The position numbers were made by a program, and so were the translations under genes. From Treponema sp. (GTDB lineage: Bacteria > Spirochaetota > Spirochaetia > Treponematales > Treponemataceae): a stretch of DNA of 16,087 nucleotides. Within the stretch, counting starts at the first letter, position 1. The number at the start of each line of letters is the position of its first letter. Positions 15,201-16,087 of the stretch are shown in pieces. The DNA lies in assembly GCA_031290005.1 (NCBI GenBank), contig JAITOJ010000017.1:1-16087 (forward strand), written 5' to 3'. A model generated the notes under the pieces. That model was not told the DNA's origin and made no database searches. It saw only the letters and a program-made list of their open reading frames with translations.

Positions 15201-15349
15201 ATACCGATACCACGCATACGGCGGGTTCTACGGAAAATACCGCTAGCAGCGGGCATGGCCATGCGGTGTATGTGGCAGGCAGGAAAAGAAACAGCACTGC
15301 CGGGGAGGAGGTCAATTTGGACAGCAGTACGGCGGAAAATTGGGAGTAG
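12242..15349 (+). CDS. Large surface lipoprotein: seven FN3 domains plus beta-helix repeats
   Basis: A 1035-residue protein. The ATG at 12242 has a GGGGCGG ribosome site and begins a lipoprotein signal with lipobox LSAC (Cys23); the longer open frame upstream only overlaps the preceding gene. Seven fibronectin type III domains follow at about 44-132, 135-222, 226-312, 320-407, 410-493, 496-579 and 583-664. Each has the LTVSW and YxVW/YYV strand pattern and ends near SGTP. Residues 667-1012 form a right-handed beta-helix-like region, with an NxTLV-type start and five or six units of GGGVYV, GTFTMEGG and ISGNTASS joined by serine-rich linkers. The C-terminus ends VNLDSSTAENWE. Such proteins act at the cell surface in adhesion or glycan binding. 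It lies 10 bases after the CsgG-like gene, which could help its export or anchoring (inferred). Confidence 0.85.
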   Translation: MKNYERYFFAALGLALTLVLSACSLPFDKFETVAGKQKPDVSAIPVPKNVSAQTKTASRIDLAWQADPAAASYSVYRSTAENGDYIAITTVQKTSYTDNSVSANTVYFYYITLSVNNRGEGGKSATVQADTKPPAPPESVNTAVLSATKITITWQPVAAAESYKVYRSSAQNSGYTAITTGSVTATSYSDETVSFNNDYYYRVTSVNSIGEGEKSVYAIGSVKGPAAPGVPTVTKGDSLLTVSWLAVDGASAYEVWAGTSNNPEAATKRGDDVTGLSAIISGLTNNTVYSVWIKAKNSVGASGFSLGASGTPFDSTASPSKPGTPLVRTAGAQLTVSWQAVEGASAYEVWMSQTAHSASASQNGDDVTGSLTKTISGLTNGATYYVWIKAKNDVGSSDFSDPASGTPIADMGAITLTAGNGQLTASWAAVAGADQYEVYYSTGSNPPESAQQAVSTTTATIAGLANGVTYTVWVRGWNASGTGSMSAGTSGTPIADMGDVTLVAGNEQLTVSWSAVAGADQYEVYYSTDTTIPNTAAQTVSGATATITGLSNGTVYNVWVKGKNETGVSSASAMKSGKPLGTPGAPSISADENALTVSWTAAAGAEQYEVYYGTTSTPTTLFTTTSATSVTITGLTNGTLYYVRLKAKNSTSTSAYGVTASGTPSPPIGLYDGATKIGDQNLAAAVAWLSTNAVSGHNYTIVLGADESASNINLSYPGKTVGITLRGSGIERTISLGANGALFTVETGVTLTLDDNVTLVGRSSNTSSLVSVFTSGMLVMNDGSKITGNAVTSSYGGGVYVASSGTFTMEGGTISGNTASSSSVSAYSSSSSYGGGVYISGGTFTMSGGTISGNTASSSGSVYSSSSSSGGGVYVSSGTFTMEGGAISGNTASSRGDYGCSSSGGGVYVSEGTFTMEGGSISGNTASSFSSPNGSAGGGVFVRGIFTMEGGSISGNTASSPSSVYGGGGGVYIDGTFQKTGGIIYGDTDTTHTAGSTENTASSGHGHAVYVAGRKRNSTAGEEVNLDSSTAENWE
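13449..13734 (+). repeat. 28-base exact direct repeat at FN3 domain joints
   Basis: The same 28 bases, encoding the joint ASGTPIADMG / TSGTPIADMG, lie at 13449-13476 and 13707-13734. They are 258 bases apart, which is exactly 86 codons or one FN3 domain. The DNA between the joints and after the second one (FN3 domains 5 and 6) is also nearly the same around AGADQYEVYYST. This is a recent domain duplication that could be lost or multiplied in frame by recombination. Confidence 0.8.
14654..15152 (+). repeat. Degenerate tandem repeats with TTC/GGT microsatellites in the beta-helix region
   Basis: Units starting with GGA/GGC-ACC-TTC (encoding GTFTMEGG and variants) begin at about 14654, 14765, 14873, 14975, 15071 and 15164. 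The periods of 111, 108, 102, 96 and 93 bases are all multiples of three. Between them are runs of TTC (TCT) triplets, for example about 14697-14710, 14722-14737 and 14830-14846, and a GGT run near 15136-15150. Triplet slippage would change the length of the serine or glycine linkers without a frameshift. Confidence 0.8.
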
Positions 15350-15360
15350 AGGGAGGAAGG

Positions 15361-16087
15361 ATGGAACCTGATGTAATTTGGAAGGCATTTATTTTATGTA
15401 AGGAATTAACACTTTCGGGAAGTTATATTTATAATGGCCTTAAAGTTTTTGATGAAATGGAAACATTTTATTATGAGGAAGAAATATTTGAGTTTTTATA
15501 TGCAATTTCAGTAGGTATTGAAAGATTGCAAAAAATTGCAATAATTTTAAAGGAAAATATTGTTCCTACAAAGCAAGCTGAATTTGAAAAGAGCCTAATA
15601 ACACATAATCATTTGGAACTAATGAAAAGGATTACGAAAACTGAAAGTAAGGGTATTTCTTCTTTGAGTAATAAATTATTACAATTATTAAGTAAATTTT
15701 ATAAATTATGGAGGTACGATAGATTTTCTTTATCTGATTACAGAAATCATGACAAAGAAAAAGCAGCTTTTATTGATTTTATTGAAAAGGAATTGAATAC
15801 ACACATAGTTAATGAGCCATTGATCACTACCCATAATGATATTAGATACAAAAAATTTGTTGGAAGAACAATCGGAAAAATTACAGATTATCTATACGAA
15901 ATTATAAAAAGAGAAAGTGCACGTCTTAATGTCTACACATATGAAATAAGAATTCACACTAAAGCCTACAAAATATTTATACATAAGCAATATGATTTCA
16001 TTAATGAAGATGTATTTTGGAAAGAATTACTCATCTATATTTTAAACAATAGCAATAATAGTAGAATATTAGAACTATATAAAACTT
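15361..16087 (+). CDS. AT-rich gene of unknown function, 3' end outside the window (possibly HEPN-like)
   Basis: An open frame starting at ATG 15361, with GGGAGGAAGG directly before it, runs 242 codons to the window edge with no stop; this is far longer than chance in AT-rich DNA. The product is helical and charged, with no signal peptide or membrane segment. The segment FLYAISVGIERLQKIAIIL (about residues 46-64), followed by THNHLELMKRI and LLSKFYKLWRYDRFSL (about 107-122), resembles the all-helical HEPN-type proteins found in toxin or defence systems. I see no clear R-x4-6-H RNase motif, so this is tentative. By eye the GC content is about 30%, well below the upstream genes, which suggests acquisition by transfer. 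It starts 11 bases after the lipoprotein stop, and no terminator is seen between them. Confidence 0.6.
   Translation, partial: MEPDVIWKAFILCKELTLSGSYIYNGLKVFDEMETFYYEEEIFEFLYAISVGIERLQKIAIILKENIVPTKQAEFEKSLITHNHLELMKRITKTESKGISSLSNKLLQLLSKFYKLWRYDRFSLSDYRNHDKEKAAFIDFIEKELNTHIVNEPLITTHNDIRYKKFVGRTIGKITDYLYEIIKRESARLNVYTYEIRIHTKAYKIFIHKQYDFINEDVFWKELLIYILNNSNNSRILELYKT

Noticed and set aside
14492..15388. Long minus-strand open frame (298 codons), rich in Arg and Thr
   Set aside because: It is the mirror of the TTC/GGT repeats of the lipoprotein gene; its low-complexity RRRR/TTT composition and lack of an SD mark it as an artefact.

Overview
The window looks like chromosomal DNA of a spirochaete, most likely a Treponema of the environmental or termite-gut type. 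Three things suggest this. The efflux operon is ordered outer-membrane factor, adaptor, RND pump, as in Borrelia besC-besA-besB, and its adaptor lacks a helical hairpin. There is a tandem CsgG-like surface protein. There is also a lipoprotein with fibronectin type III (FN3) domains followed by repeats of the GGGVYV / GTFTMEGG / ISGNTASS kind. The species is inferred from gene style, not proven. No rRNA, tRNA, CRISPR array, insertion sequence or origin was seen, and no gap between genes exceeds 300 bases.

Layout. (1) 1-440 is the 3' end of a MurR/RpiR-type SIS-domain regulator. (2) 587-1126 is a small two-gene module with a toxin-antitoxin architecture. (3) 1266-7647, on the minus strand, is a likely operon: OMF (TolC type), adaptor, RND permease, a small secreted CxxC protein and a Dabb-family protein. 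(4) 7771-9842, divergent on the plus strand, is an OmpR-type response regulator and its histidine kinase, overlapping by 4 bases; its position suggests that it controls the efflux operon. (5) 9873-15349 is a plus-strand block that starts with a good sigma70-type promoter. It carries a VapB-like antitoxin, a PIN-domain (VapC-like) toxin, a secreted tandem-CsgG/beta-barrel protein and a large FN3/beta-helix lipoprotein. The genes overlap or sit within about 10 bases of each other. (6) From 15361 to the window end is an AT-rich open frame of unknown function, possibly HEPN-like.

The most striking feature is a run of 20 consecutive C residues at 10617-10636. It lies inside the first codons of the CsgG-like gene, between a well-placed ribosome binding site and start codon (which overlaps the toxin stop as ATGA) and the signal peptide. 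At 20 C the frame is open; gain or loss of one C gives a stop within a few codons. It therefore reads as a contingency (phase-variation) switch for a surface-protein operon that is translationally coupled to a toxin-antitoxin pair. The downstream lipoprotein adds a second, in-frame kind of variability through TTC-type microsatellites and duplicated FN3 and beta-helix units.
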